Shown: positions 13,993 through 20,791 of the stretch, in pieces | Layout: each line of letters opens with the position of its first letter | Numbering within the stretch: the first letter of the stretch is position 1 | Origin: JABDOU01 sp041609995 | Lineage (GTDB): Bacteria > Actinomycetota > Acidimicrobiia > Spongiisociales > SHLN01 | Assembly: GCA_041609995.1 (NCBI GenBank) | Contig: JBFIPU010000034.1 | Span: forward strand, 1-25,338 | Direction: 5' to 3' | DNA: 25,338 nucleotides | Notes under the pieces: model-generated | What the model saw: the letters and a program-made list of their open reading frames with translations, nothing else | What the model was told of the DNA's origin: nothing | The model's database searches: none | Program-made: the position numbers and the translations under genes

Positions 13993-14013
13993 GGCTTCGA
14001 AAAGGAGTCACAG

Positions 14014-14202
14014 ATGGATGTAGCACTCAGAGGAAACAAGATCACCGGCGGAGCGGGACCCTCGCGAACGTACGCCCAAGGAAGGGTTTGCGCCAAACCG
14101 GATTGTGACACCAAGTTGTCACAATACAACCGGCGTGAATACTGCTTCACGCATGCGCCTACGCGGTTTCCCCGGCTTCGCGGGCGGGTGGTCAGCGACT
14201 GA
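14014..14202 (+). CDS. Small zinc-finger-like protein (CX4CX12CX2H)
   Basis: A 62-residue basic protein. Cys26, Cys31, Cys44 and His47 in VCAKPDCDTKLSQYNRREYC..H form a likely zinc site. The pattern C-x-x-P-x-C-x-T-x-L-S-x-YN-x4-C-x-x-H recurs, as far as I recall, in small actinobacterial proteins of unknown role. The flanks are rich in arginine (RFPRLRGRVVSD), suggesting nucleic-acid contact. AAGGAG (14002-14007) six bases before the ATG sets this start. The frame stays open through the 12-base repeats, so a start at TTG 13936 would add an EHGF-repeat arm. It may be transcribed with the sigma/anti-sigma pair. Confidence 0.7.
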   Translation: MDVALRGNKITGGAGPSRTYAQGRVCAKPDCDTKLSQYNRREYCFTHAPTRFPRLRGRVVSD

Positions 14203-14338
14203 ACCACGTCAACCGATGGCTTCGCAGACACCAAGCAGTTGCAGGCCGAGCAGCCGGCCGAGTGACCGGCCGGGCAATGAACCGGCCGGGCGAGGGGAGG
14301 CCAATGGCCTCCGAAGATGTCGCGAAGCCGTCCACAAG

Positions 14339-14344
14339 TAGACT
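14339..14344 (+). promoter_or_regulatory. Possible -10 box for the small membrane protein
   Basis: TAGACT lies eight bases before the ATG at 14353, leaderless geometry again, with no evident -35 box or ribosome binding site. The 14203-14338 stretch holds two CCGGCCGGGC copies (palindromic CCGGCCGG core) and no gene. Confidence 0.3.
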
Positions 14345-14352
14345 CGCAACTG

Positions 14353-14652
14353 ATGAGATCCCGAACCCTTGCGCTCGTCCCGCTCGCCCTCGTCTTGCTG
14401 GGTGTCCTGCTGGCGCCCGCCGCCTGGGCAACCGACGAACCCCTCCCCGACACAGAGGAGACGATCGTCGTCGAAACATTCGACGGCGCCGAGCCCGTCA
14501 TCGTGATCGAGCCGGAAGCGCTCGGAGACGACGAGCCGGCCTGGACGTTTCGGTATCTCGTGCCGACCTTCCTCGTGCTCACCTTGATCGGGGTGGTCGT
14601 GACGTTTTATCGGTGGTATCAGCTTCGCTCCAAATACGAGGTCGTCGACTGA
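14353..14652 (+). CDS. Small exported single-pass membrane protein, function unknown
   Basis: A 99-residue protein. A signal peptide (residues 1-26, MRSRTLALVPLALVLLG..., cleavage after AAWA) is followed by about 40 acidic residues (TDEPLPDTEETIVVETFDGAEPV). A C-terminal membrane helix (YLVPTFLVLTLIGVVVTFY) and a short basic tail RWYQLRSKYEVVD follow. The acidic part should face outside and the tail the cytoplasm. I do not recognise a family. The stop overlaps a mini-ORF (TGATG) that leads into the DUF2342 gene, so the two are probably co-transcribed. Confidence 0.75.
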   Translation: MRSRTLALVPLALVLLGVLLAPAAWATDEPLPDTEETIVVETFDGAEPVIVIEPEALGDDEPAWTFRYLVPTFLVLTLIGVVVTFYRWYQLRSKYEVVD

Positions 14653-14681
14653 TGCCATTCGGGATGATGCCGGTTGCATGA
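14652..14681 (+). CDS. Nine-codon bridging mini-ORF (MPFGMMPVA)
   Basis: It starts inside the previous stop (TGATG, ATG 14652) and its TGA overlaps the ATG of the next gene (ATGA, 14678-14681). It bridges a 25-base gap in which I see no ribosome binding site for the DUF2342 gene. It is best read as a coupling device and not as a functional peptide. Confidence 0.4.
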   Translation: MPFGMMPVA

Positions 14682-15700
14682 GCGGGGTCGCCTGGCCGCT
14701 GGCAACGTCCATTGCCGCCCGCTTCGCCGGTAGCCACCCGCTCGAGGGCACCTATCACACTCAGGCCCTGGCGGCCGAGCTGCCGGAGCTCCTGCACAAA
14801 GCCAAATTCCTCGTTGAATCGGAAACGGGCCTGACGACCCCGGGCGAACCAACGCCGATCGTGGTCACCCGCACTGAATGGGTGGAGCGCAACGTCGACG
14901 TGTTTGCCCGCCTGCTGAAACCGGCCGAGGACAAGCTGGCCGAGCGAGGCGATGATTCGATCATCGGGCCGAAGGTCCTGGCGTCGGAGATGGGGGCGGT
15001 CCTGGGCTTCTTCGCCCGGCGCGTGCTGGGCCAATATGAGCTCGTCATGCCTCGCACCGACGAAGGAGACGTGATTGCGCTCGTCGGAGCCAACGTCCTC
15101 AGTCTCGAGCGGCAGTACCAGTTCCGCCCGGCCGAATTCCGTTTTTGGATCGCGCTTCACGAATGCACTCATCGAGCCCAGTTCATCGGTGTCCCTTGGA
15201 TGCGCGACTATTTCCTCGGCCTGGTCGACTCGCTGGTGGCGTCGGCCGTTCCCGAACGGGGAGGGCTTCTACGCCTGGTCGAACAGATCAAGACCGCTCA
15301 GAGCGAGGGTCGGGACCTGATCGGAGAGCGGGGGGCCATCGGGCTCTTGGCCACCGAGACCCAGCGGGCGCAACTGGACAAGGTGCAGGCGCTGATGTCG
15401 TTGCTCGAAGGCCACGGCCACGTGGTGATGGACCGCATCGGCATACGCGAGCTCGCCAGCCAAGGCCGCATGTCTGCCGTTCTCAAGCAGCGCCGGGCCG
15501 ACCCCAAAGCCCAGGGTTTTCTCAGGCTGACAGGGCTCGAGATGAAGATGCGGCAGTACGAGATGGGCGAGCGGTTCATCAAAGGGGTCGAACGAGCGGC
15601 GAGTTGGGACGTGTTGGATCGAGCCTGGACGTCGCCGCAGCACCTGCCCGATCTGGACGAGATCAAGGATCCGAAGCGATGGCTGGAGAGGGTCGCCTAG
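14678..15700 (+). CDS. DUF2342 zincin-like protein (F420-associated family)
   Basis: A 340-residue protein of the zincin_2/DUF2342 family, annotated in relatives as a zinc-dependent metalloprotease or as 'coenzyme F420 biosynthesis-associated'. The HExxH motif HECTH is at residues 161-165, in FWIALHECTHRAQFIGVPWMR. A second conserved segment, LLEGHGHVVMD, near residue 248 may supply a further ligand. Substrate and biological role are unproven. Orthologues sit directly before tilS in Mycobacterium, as here. It has no signal peptide, so it is probably cytoplasmic. It overlaps tilS by 22 bases. Confidence 0.88.
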   Translation: MSGVAWPLATSIAARFAGSHPLEGTYHTQALAAELPELLHKAKFLVESETGLTTPGEPTPIVVTRTEWVERNVDVFARLLKPAEDKLAERGDDSIIGPKVLASEMGAVLGFFARRVLGQYELVMPRTDEGDVIALVGANVLSLERQYQFRPAEFRFWIALHECTHRAQFIGVPWMRDYFLGLVDSLVASAVPERGGLLRLVEQIKTAQSEGRDLIGERGAIGLLATETQRAQLDKVQALMSLLEGHGHVVMDRIGIRELASQGRMSAVLKQRRADPKAQGFLRLTGLEMKMRQYEMGERFIKGVERAASWDVLDRAWTSPQHLPDLDEIKDPKRWLERVA

Positions 15701-16959
15701 GCGATTTGGCTGCCGAGGTGCTGGCCCGGGTGGCACCGGTCCTGGAGATCATTGGCTCCGACCCCGTTCTCATTGCGCTGTCGGGAGGGGCGGATAGCGC
15801 CATCTGCGCGTGGGCGCTCTCAGAGCTCAGGGGAACCGACGATCTTTCCACGTGTTACGTGGATCACGGCTGGCCGGCCTCTTCTCGGTTGGGGTCCGCC
15901 GCCGAGCGGATCGCCGAGAAGCTGGGAATCGCCCATCAGGTGATCGAGGTGACGGTCCCCGAAGGCGCCTCCCGCGAGGCGCGAGCCCGGCAGGCTCGCT
16001 ATGAGGGTCTCGATGCCGTCACCAAGCATTGGCTCGCTACTGGTCACACCCGGGACGATCAAGCCGAGACACTTCTTCTACACCTGATCCGGGGTACCGG
16101 CCTGGACGGTATGGCCGCCATCCGGCCCGTGCGCGGCTCGCTGGTGCGCCCACTGTTGCGCGTGGGACGAGACGAAACGCGCCGGCTCGCCGGACAGCTC
16201 GGGCTCGAATTCACTGATGATCCGGCCAACCTCGATGAGACGCTCGAGCGCAACCGCGTCCGGCAATTGTTACGCGGCCTCGGCGATGGTCCGGATCTCG
16301 TCGCTCGGCTCGCGCGTACCACCGAGTTGGTCCGGGATGATCTCGATCTGATCGGTTCACTGGCCGACGGCCTCCCGCTGACCGAACGCGGCGGACGGGT
16401 GGGGGTCCCGGCGCCCGCTCTGGCCGCCCAGCCCCGGGCCGTACAGCGTCGTGTCATCCGGCGGGCTCTGCGTCGTGCCCGTGGTCCCTACGCCGGCTCG
16501 TCGTCGGAAGTGGAGCGGGTGCTGGCCTGTCTCGAAGGCCGGGCCGGTCGACAGGAGCTGGCCGGCGGGGTAGTGGTCGGACGCGCCGGGCCGTGGCTGT
16601 GGGTGACCCGAACCCCTGAACCGGCCGAGGTGGTGGTCGAATTCGAGGACAGCGATCGCGCCCCGCTGTATTTGCCGACGGGACATTGGAGGGCAGTCTT
16701 CGACCTCGAGGCCGTGCGGGACGCCGGCGTGCGCCCGGCTGTTTCCGGCGACGTGATCGAGCTGGCCGGAGGAGGGCACAAGGCCGTTTTCGATGTTTTG
16801 GCCGAGGCGGGCGTCCCATCGGCCGATCGCCCGCGTAGACCACTGCTGACGGTCGGCGATCGCGTGGCCTGGGTCATCGGGTGCCGCACTGCGTCGTGGA
16901 GCTGGGTAACGGCCGACACGAGGCGCTACCGTTACGGATTCGCTCGATTGCAGGAGTAG
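15679..16959 (+). CDS. tilS: tRNA(Ile)-lysidine synthetase
   Basis: A 426-residue N-type ATP pyrophosphatase that converts C34 of tRNA-Ile(CAU) to lysidine so that it reads AUA. The PP-loop SGGADS is at residues 35-40. Later landmarks are LATGHTRDDQAETLLLHLIRG (residues about 117-137; central part conserved), a GSLVRPLL segment and EFTDDPANLDETLERNRVR. The C-terminal part is poorly conserved, as usual. The ATG at 15679 lies inside the end of the DUF2342 gene, with AAGGAT upstream. The frame stays open far upstream but that part is out-of-frame DUF2342 coding sequence. The hpt gene follows two bases after the stop. Confidence 0.92.
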   Translation: MAGEGRLGDLAAEVLARVAPVLEIIGSDPVLIALSGGADSAICAWALSELRGTDDLSTCYVDHGWPASSRLGSAAERIAEKLGIAHQVIEVTVPEGASREARARQARYEGLDAVTKHWLATGHTRDDQAETLLLHLIRGTGLDGMAAIRPVRGSLVRPLLRVGRDETRRLAGQLGLEFTDDPANLDETLERNRVRQLLRGLGDGPDLVARLARTTELVRDDLDLIGSLADGLPLTERGGRVGVPAPALAAQPRAVQRRVIRRALRRARGPYAGSSSEVERVLACLEGRAGRQELAGGVVVGRAGPWLWVTRTPEPAEVVVEFEDSDRAPLYLPTGHWRAVFDLEAVRDAGVRPAVSGDVIELAGGGHKAVFDVLAEAGVPSADRPRRPLLTVGDRVAWVIGCRTASWSWVTADTRRYRYGFARLQE

Positions 16960-16961
16960 AC

Positions 16962-17498
16962 GTGACCGTCGGCAACGTGCTCATCACCGAAGACGAGATC
17001 CAGGACCGTATCAAGGTGTTGGCCGACGAGATCACGAGAGACTACGAGGGCAAAGACCTCCTGCTGGTGGGCATTCTGAAGGGCGCCGTGATGATCATGG
17101 CCGATCTGGCGCGGGCGATTCAGCTACCAATGGACATGGACTTCATGGCCGTGAGCTCGTACGGCGCCGCCACCCAGACCTCTGGGGTCGTTCGCATCAT
17201 CAAGGACCTCGAGCGCGACATCGAAGGCCGGCACGTGTTGATCGTGGAAGACATCATTGACAGCGGCCTCACGCTGAACTACCTCATGAAGAGCCTGTCG
17301 GTGCGCAAGCCGGCATCGATCGAGATCTGCTCACTGCTGGTCAAAGATGGCATCCAGCGCGCCGCCGTTGATTGCAAGTATCCGGGATTCAACATCCCGC
17401 CCGATTTCGTGGTCGGTTATGGTCTCGACTACGTCGGCATCTACCGAAATCTGCCATACATCACCGTCCTCACCGACGATGAGATCCAGGCCCGCTGA
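16962..17498 (+). CDS. hpt: Hypoxanthine phosphoribosyltransferase
   Basis: A 178-residue purine-salvage enzyme that joins hypoxanthine or guanine to PRPP, giving IMP or GMP. The PRPP-binding motif VLIVEDIIDSGLTL is at residues 92-105; GILKGAVMIMADLAR is the pyrophosphate loop and MAVSSYG the flexible loop. DFVVGYGLDYVGIYRNLPYI is the typical C-terminus. AGGAG is five bases before the GTG. The tilS-hpt-ftsH order is common in bacteria. It is followed by a long repeat-filled gap before ftsH. Confidence 0.95.
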   Translation: MTVGNVLITEDEIQDRIKVLADEITRDYEGKDLLLVGILKGAVMIMADLARAIQLPMDMDFMAVSSYGAATQTSGVVRIIKDLERDIEGRHVLIVEDIIDSGLTLNYLMKSLSVRKPASIEICSLLVKDGIQRAAVDCKYPGFNIPPDFVVGYGLDYVGIYRNLPYITVLTDDEIQAR

Positions 17499-17585
17499 GC
17501 GGTCAGGCTCAATCCAGTTCCGCTAGTTGCCGAAAACGCATAGCATTGAGTTCGCCGGGCCATATCGTTCGGCCGGGTGCTGGCT

Positions 17586-17670
17586 TACGGGTGCCCGAAA
17601 ACCTCGGGTACTCGAATGGCTCGGGTACCCGAACAGCTCGGGTACGCGAACAGCTCGGGTACTCGAACAG
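17586..17670 (+). repeat. Five tandem 17-base units downstream of hpt
   Basis: Copies start at 17586 (decayed), 17603, 17620, 17637 and 17654, with consensus CTCGGGTACTCGAACAG. Each contains a (near-)palindrome TCGGGTACCCGA. The unit is 18 - 1 bases, so each copy shifts the frame by -1, yet all three forward frames stay open through the array. Frames from TTG 17527 (to 17817) and GTG 17577 (to 17828) end on an ATGA and a GTGA respectively. Between 17671 and 17813 I see no gene or further repeat. Confidence 0.9.
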
Positions 17671-17813
17671 CACGAAACGCCGGGCCCAGTAGCCGGGGCC
17701 ACGCCGGAACCACCGGAACCATGCGCCGGGCCCAGTTGGGTCGGAGCCCCGGTCGAGTGGTTGCGGTCGGCTCGCCCCGATGGCAGCCCGACCACAGCCC
17801 GTCGACGGACCCG

Positions 17814-17874
17814 ATGACGGACCGGTGAAGGACCGGTGAAGGACCGGCGCAAGAGCCGGCGCAAGGGCCGGTGA
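17814..17874 (+). other. Chain of three mini-ORFs in the ftsH leader
   Basis: ATG 17814 (MTDR) ends on GTGA at 17825; GTG 17825 (VKDR) ends on GTGA at 17836; GTG 17836 (VKDRRKSRRKGR) ends on GTGA at 17871, which starts the 52-codon leader frame. In the last one every codon ends in G or C, as in real genes of this genome. Confidence 0.5.
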
Positions 17875-17963
17875 ACAAGCCGGTGAACAAGCCGGTGAAC
17901 AAGCCGGTGAACAAGCCGGTGGAAGAACCGGTGGAAGGACCGGTGGAAGATTTGGTGAAGGCG
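17822..17963 (+). repeat. Twelve 11-12-base units with CCGGTG cores before ftsH
   Basis: Two 11-base CCGGTGAAGGA units are followed by ten 12-base units: CCGGCGCAAGAG, CCGGCGCAAGGG, four identical CCGGTGAACAAG, then CCGGTGGAAGAA, -GGA, -GAT and TTGGTGAAGGCG. The 11-base units carry GTGA restarts; the 12-base ones keep one frame. Confidence 0.92.
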
Positions 17964-18029
17964 CAACCAAGCCGAGAATTGGCTGCCGGTAAGGACCACC
18001 AGAACCCAGTATGCGAGAGCCACCCATGA
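17871..18029 (+). CDS. 52-codon leader ORF with VNKP repeats, coupled to ftsH
   Basis: GTG 17871 opens a frame reading VNKP four times, then VEEP, VEGP, VEDL, VKAQ and a 20-residue tail ending ESHP. Its TGA overlaps the FtsH ATG at 18026 (ATGA). The VNKP codons (GTG AAC AAG CCG) all end in G or C. A proline every fourth residue and the basic mini-ORF before it could slow ribosomes. It may be a regulatory leader peptide or a small real protein; repeat expansion without function is the alternative. Confidence 0.5.
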   Translation: MNKPVNKPVNKPVNKPVEEPVEGPVEDLVKAQPSRELAAGKDHQNPVCESHP

Positions 18030-19942
18030 TCAACCGCAATGTTCGAAACACGATCCTGTCGGTGGTGCTCATTCTCGTGGCGATTCTCGCCGTGCAGAGC
18101 TTCATCACATCGGCCAATGCACCCACCGAGGTTCCGTTCTCCGAGCTCTTGGAGAAGATCGCGGCCGGAAGAGTCCAGGACGCGGTCATCGTCTCGAACG
18201 CCGACTTCATCGAAGGCAACTTCGTGGAGGGCGAAGCCACCGATCCCCGCTTCATCTCGAATTATCCCGGAGAGTTCGAAGGCGAACTCACCAACCTGTT
18301 GACGGCAAACGACGTCGAGTTCGATACACGAAAGCGCGAAACGACGTTCGGCGAAATCATCATCAGCCTCTTGCCCTGGATCCTCATCCTCGGCTTCATG
18401 TTTTTCATCATCATGCAGGCCCAGGGAGGCGGGTCCCGGATCATGCAGTTCGGCAAGGCCAAGGCCAAGCAGGTCACCAAAGACCAGCCCAAGGTGACGT
18501 TCAAGGATGTCGCCGGTATCGATGAGGCGGTCGAGGAGCTGCAGGAGATTCGTGAATTCCTCGCCAGCCCGGACAAGTTCCGCCAGATGGGGGCCAAAAT
18601 CCCGAAGGGCGTGCTGTTGTACGGCCCTCCCGGGACCGGTAAGACCCTGCTCGCCCGGGCGGTGGCCGGGGAAGCCGGGGTGCCGTTCTTTTCCATCTCA
18701 GGGTCGGATTTCGTGGAGATGTTCGTCGGCGTCGGGGCCAGCCGCGTACGCGACCTGTTCGAACAGGCGAAGGCGCAGGCGCCGGCGATCGTGTTCATCG
18801 ACGAGATCGATGCAGTCGGCCGCCAGCGGGGCGCCGGCCTCGGGGGTGGGCACGACGAGCGTGAGCAGACCCTCAATCAGCTGCTCGTGGAGATGGATGG
18901 CTTCGATGCCAACCTCGGTGTGATCCTGATCGCAGCAACCAACCGGCCCGACATCCTGGATCCTGCCCTACTCCGGCCCGGTCGCTTCGACCGCCAGATC
19001 GTGGTGGATCGTCCCGATCTCAACGGACGCGAGCAGATCCTGAACGTCCACGCCAAAGGCAAACCACTGGCACCAGGCGTCGATCTCGAGGTGTTGGCTC
19101 GTCAGACGCCGGGATTCACCGGGGCCGACCTGGCCAACCTGATCAACGAGGCCGCATTGTTGTCTGCCCGGCACAACCGCAGCGAGGTGTCGATGGTCGA
19201 ACTCGAGGAGGCCATCAACCGGGTCATGGCCGGACCAGAGCGCAAGAGCCGCCTCATCACGGACGAGGAGAAGCTGACGATCGCCTACCACGAGGGTGGT
19301 CACGCGCTCGTCGGCCACGCCCTCCCCAACAATGATCCGATCCACAAGGTCTCCATCATCCCTCGCGGCCGCGCGCTGGGCTGGACCCAGGCCCTCCCGA
19401 CCGAGGATCGCTATCTGATGCACAAGTCGGGTATGGTCGACCGTTTGGCGATGATGCTGGGCGGACGGGTGGCCGAAGAGATCCAATTCGGTGACATCAC
19501 CACCGGCGCCTCCGACGACATCGAAAAGGCCACCGATCTGGCGCGGCGGATGGTGATGGAATACGGCATGTCGGACCGGCTGGGCCCGATGAAGTACGGC
19601 CAAACCCAGTCGGAGGTGTTCCTGGGAAGGGACTACGGCCGCTCGCAGGACTATTCGGACGAGATGGCGTCGGTGATCGATGAGGAGATCCGCAAGCTGA
19701 TCGAGCGCGCCCACGAAGAAGCGCACTCCATCCTCACCACCCACAAAGACGTCCTCGACGAACTGGCGATTGCGCTGATCGAACGCGAAACGGTCGACGC
19801 CGACGAGGTGGCCGCCATCTTCGAACCGGTCAAGAAGTGGGTTCATTCGCCGAATGGCCAAGGACGGGTTCACCCCCCGGGAACCGCTGCGATCGATCCG
19901 GCGCCGGGTATCTCGGCCTCCCACGACCTCGAGGGTTCCTGA
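18026..19942 (+). CDS. ftsH: ATP-dependent membrane zinc protease FtsH
   Basis: A 638-residue AAA+ protease that degrades membrane and short-lived regulatory proteins. TM1 is at about residues 9-27, an extracytoplasmic domain follows to about 108, and TM2 (SLLPWILILGFMFFIIM) lies near 112-130. Walker A GPPGTGKT is at 200-207, Walker B IVFIDEID at 255-262, and the second region of homology contains LLRPGRFDRQ. The zinc motif HEGGH is at 422-426 with TGASDDIEKAT supplying the third ligand. ATG 18026 is preferred because the leader ORF stops on it (ATGA); an in-frame ATG at 18011 is the alternative. Neither has a good ribosome binding site. The C-terminal tail GQGRVHPPGTAAIDPAPG is low complexity. 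Confidence 0.95.
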   Translation: MINRNVRNTILSVVLILVAILAVQSFITSANAPTEVPFSELLEKIAAGRVQDAVIVSNADFIEGNFVEGEATDPRFISNYPGEFEGELTNLLTANDVEFDTRKRETTFGEIIISLLPWILILGFMFFIIMQAQGGGSRIMQFGKAKAKQVTKDQPKVTFKDVAGIDEAVEELQEIREFLASPDKFRQMGAKIPKGVLLYGPPGTGKTLLARAVAGEAGVPFFSISGSDFVEMFVGVGASRVRDLFEQAKAQAPAIVFIDEIDAVGRQRGAGLGGGHDEREQTLNQLLVEMDGFDANLGVILIAATNRPDILDPALLRPGRFDRQIVVDRPDLNGREQILNVHAKGKPLAPGVDLEVLARQTPGFTGADLANLINEAALLSARHNRSEVSMVELEEAINRVMAGPERKSRLITDEEKLTIAYHEGGHALVGHALPNNDPIHKVSIIPRGRALGWTQALPTEDRYLMHKSGMVDRLAMMLGGRVAEEIQFGDITTGASDDIEKATDLARRMVMEYGMSDRLGPMKYGQTQSEVFLGRDYGRSQDYSDEMASVIDEEIRKLIERAHEEAHSILTTHKDVLDELAIALIERETVDADEVAAIFEPVKKWVHSPNGQGRVHPPGTAAIDPAPGISASHDLEGS

Positions 19943-19958
19943 CCTGATCTGGCGCACT

Positions 19959-20780
19959 GTGGACAAGGTCCTGTGGGATGGGACCAGGACGCTGATCATG
20001 GGGATCGTGAACGTGACCCCCGACTCCTTCTCCGACGGCGGTGACTTCCTCGATTCCGATAATGCCATCCGGCACGCGATCGATCTGGTGGCCGCCGGTG
20101 CCGACATCGTCGATGTCGGGGGTGAATCCACCAGACCAGGTTCTGAGGGGGTTTCGGTCGATGAAGAACTCGCCCGGGTTCTTCCGGTGATCGAGGGTCT
20201 GCAGGGTGCTGGAGCCACGATCTCGATCGACACGTCGAAACCGGAGGTGGCGGCTGCTGCCACGCGGGCGGGAGCCGATATCATCAACGATGTGACCGCG
20301 TTGGCCGCCGACGGCATGCCGGAGGTGGCGGTGGAGGCCGGCGCGGCCGTCGTCCTCATGCACAAGCGGGGTGAGCCGCGCACGATGCAGGAAGCACCCG
20401 TCTACGACGACGTGGTGGCGGAAGTCTCTCAGTTCCTGATGCAGCGGGCGGCGGTTGTCCGAAACCAGGGGGTGGCGGCCGAGTCCATCGCCATCGACCC
20501 CGGTATCGGTTTCGGCAAGACCCTCGACCACAACCTGGCGCTCATGGCCAATCTCGAGCGTTTCGTGGCCTCTTCCTATCCGGTGTTGCTCGGCACCTCA
20601 CGCAAAGCGTTCATCGGCCAGCTTCTCGACGGGGCGCCGCCCTCGAATCGGGACGTCGGGACGGCGGCCACGCTGGTAGCCGGAATCCTGGCGGGGGTAG
20701 CTGTCGTACGAGTGCACAACGTGGCCGTATGTCGGCAGGCAGTGCGAATAACAGACGCTATTGTGGGCTCGGAATCGTAG
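19959..20780 (+). CDS. folP: Dihydropteroate synthase
   Basis: A 273-residue TIM-barrel enzyme that condenses 6-hydroxymethyl-7,8-dihydropterin pyrophosphate with p-aminobenzoate; it is the sulfonamide target. Landmarks are MGIVNVTPDSFSDGG near the N-terminus, DVGGESTRPG, GADIINDV, LMHKRGEPRTMQ, DPGIGFGKTLDHN, LLGTSRKAFIG and the final RVHNV. GTG 19959 gives the usual short lead before MGIVNVTPDSF. An upstream ATG at 19854 would overlap ftsH by 89 bases and adds residues unlike the family. No ribosome binding site is evident, so coupling to ftsH is possible. The stop lies within the AGGAGG of the next gene. Confidence 0.93.
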   Translation: MDKVLWDGTRTLIMGIVNVTPDSFSDGGDFLDSDNAIRHAIDLVAAGADIVDVGGESTRPGSEGVSVDEELARVLPVIEGLQGAGATISIDTSKPEVAAAATRAGADIINDVTALAADGMPEVAVEAGAAVVLMHKRGEPRTMQEAPVYDDVVAEVSQFLMQRAAVVRNQGVAAESIAIDPGIGFGKTLDHNLALMANLERFVASSYPVLLGTSRKAFIGQLLDGAPPSNRDVGTAATLVAGILAGVAVVRVHNVAVCRQAVRITDAIVGSES

Positions 20781-20784
20781 GAGG
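20779..20784 (+). promoter_or_regulatory. Perfect Shine-Dalgarno without a standard start codon
   Basis: AGGAGG is followed after seven bases by ACG (20792), which is in frame with the phosphatase-like protein. No ATG, GTG or TTG lies at a usable distance. Either ACG is used, or an original ATG changed by one transition and initiation moved elsewhere. Confidence 0.5.
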
Positions 20785-20791
20785 TCCCGCC

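Noticed and set aside
13866..14108. Frame reading RTRL repeats from GTG 13866 as a basic protein gene
   Set aside because: The 12-base array is open in all frames; this frame has poor G/C at third positions, overlaps the better-supported zinc-finger gene and has no family-like sequence. It was kept only as part of the leader description.
15145..15678. Very long N-terminal extension of TilS
   Set aside because: It is the out-of-frame reading of the DUF2342 gene; the normal TilS N-terminus begins at 15679.
17509..18255. Long minus-strand frames through the ftsH leader (LVHR and GLFTG repeats)
   Set aside because: They are mirror readings of the tandem repeats, run into the ftsH coding region on the other strand and lack a ribosome binding site or family-like sequence.
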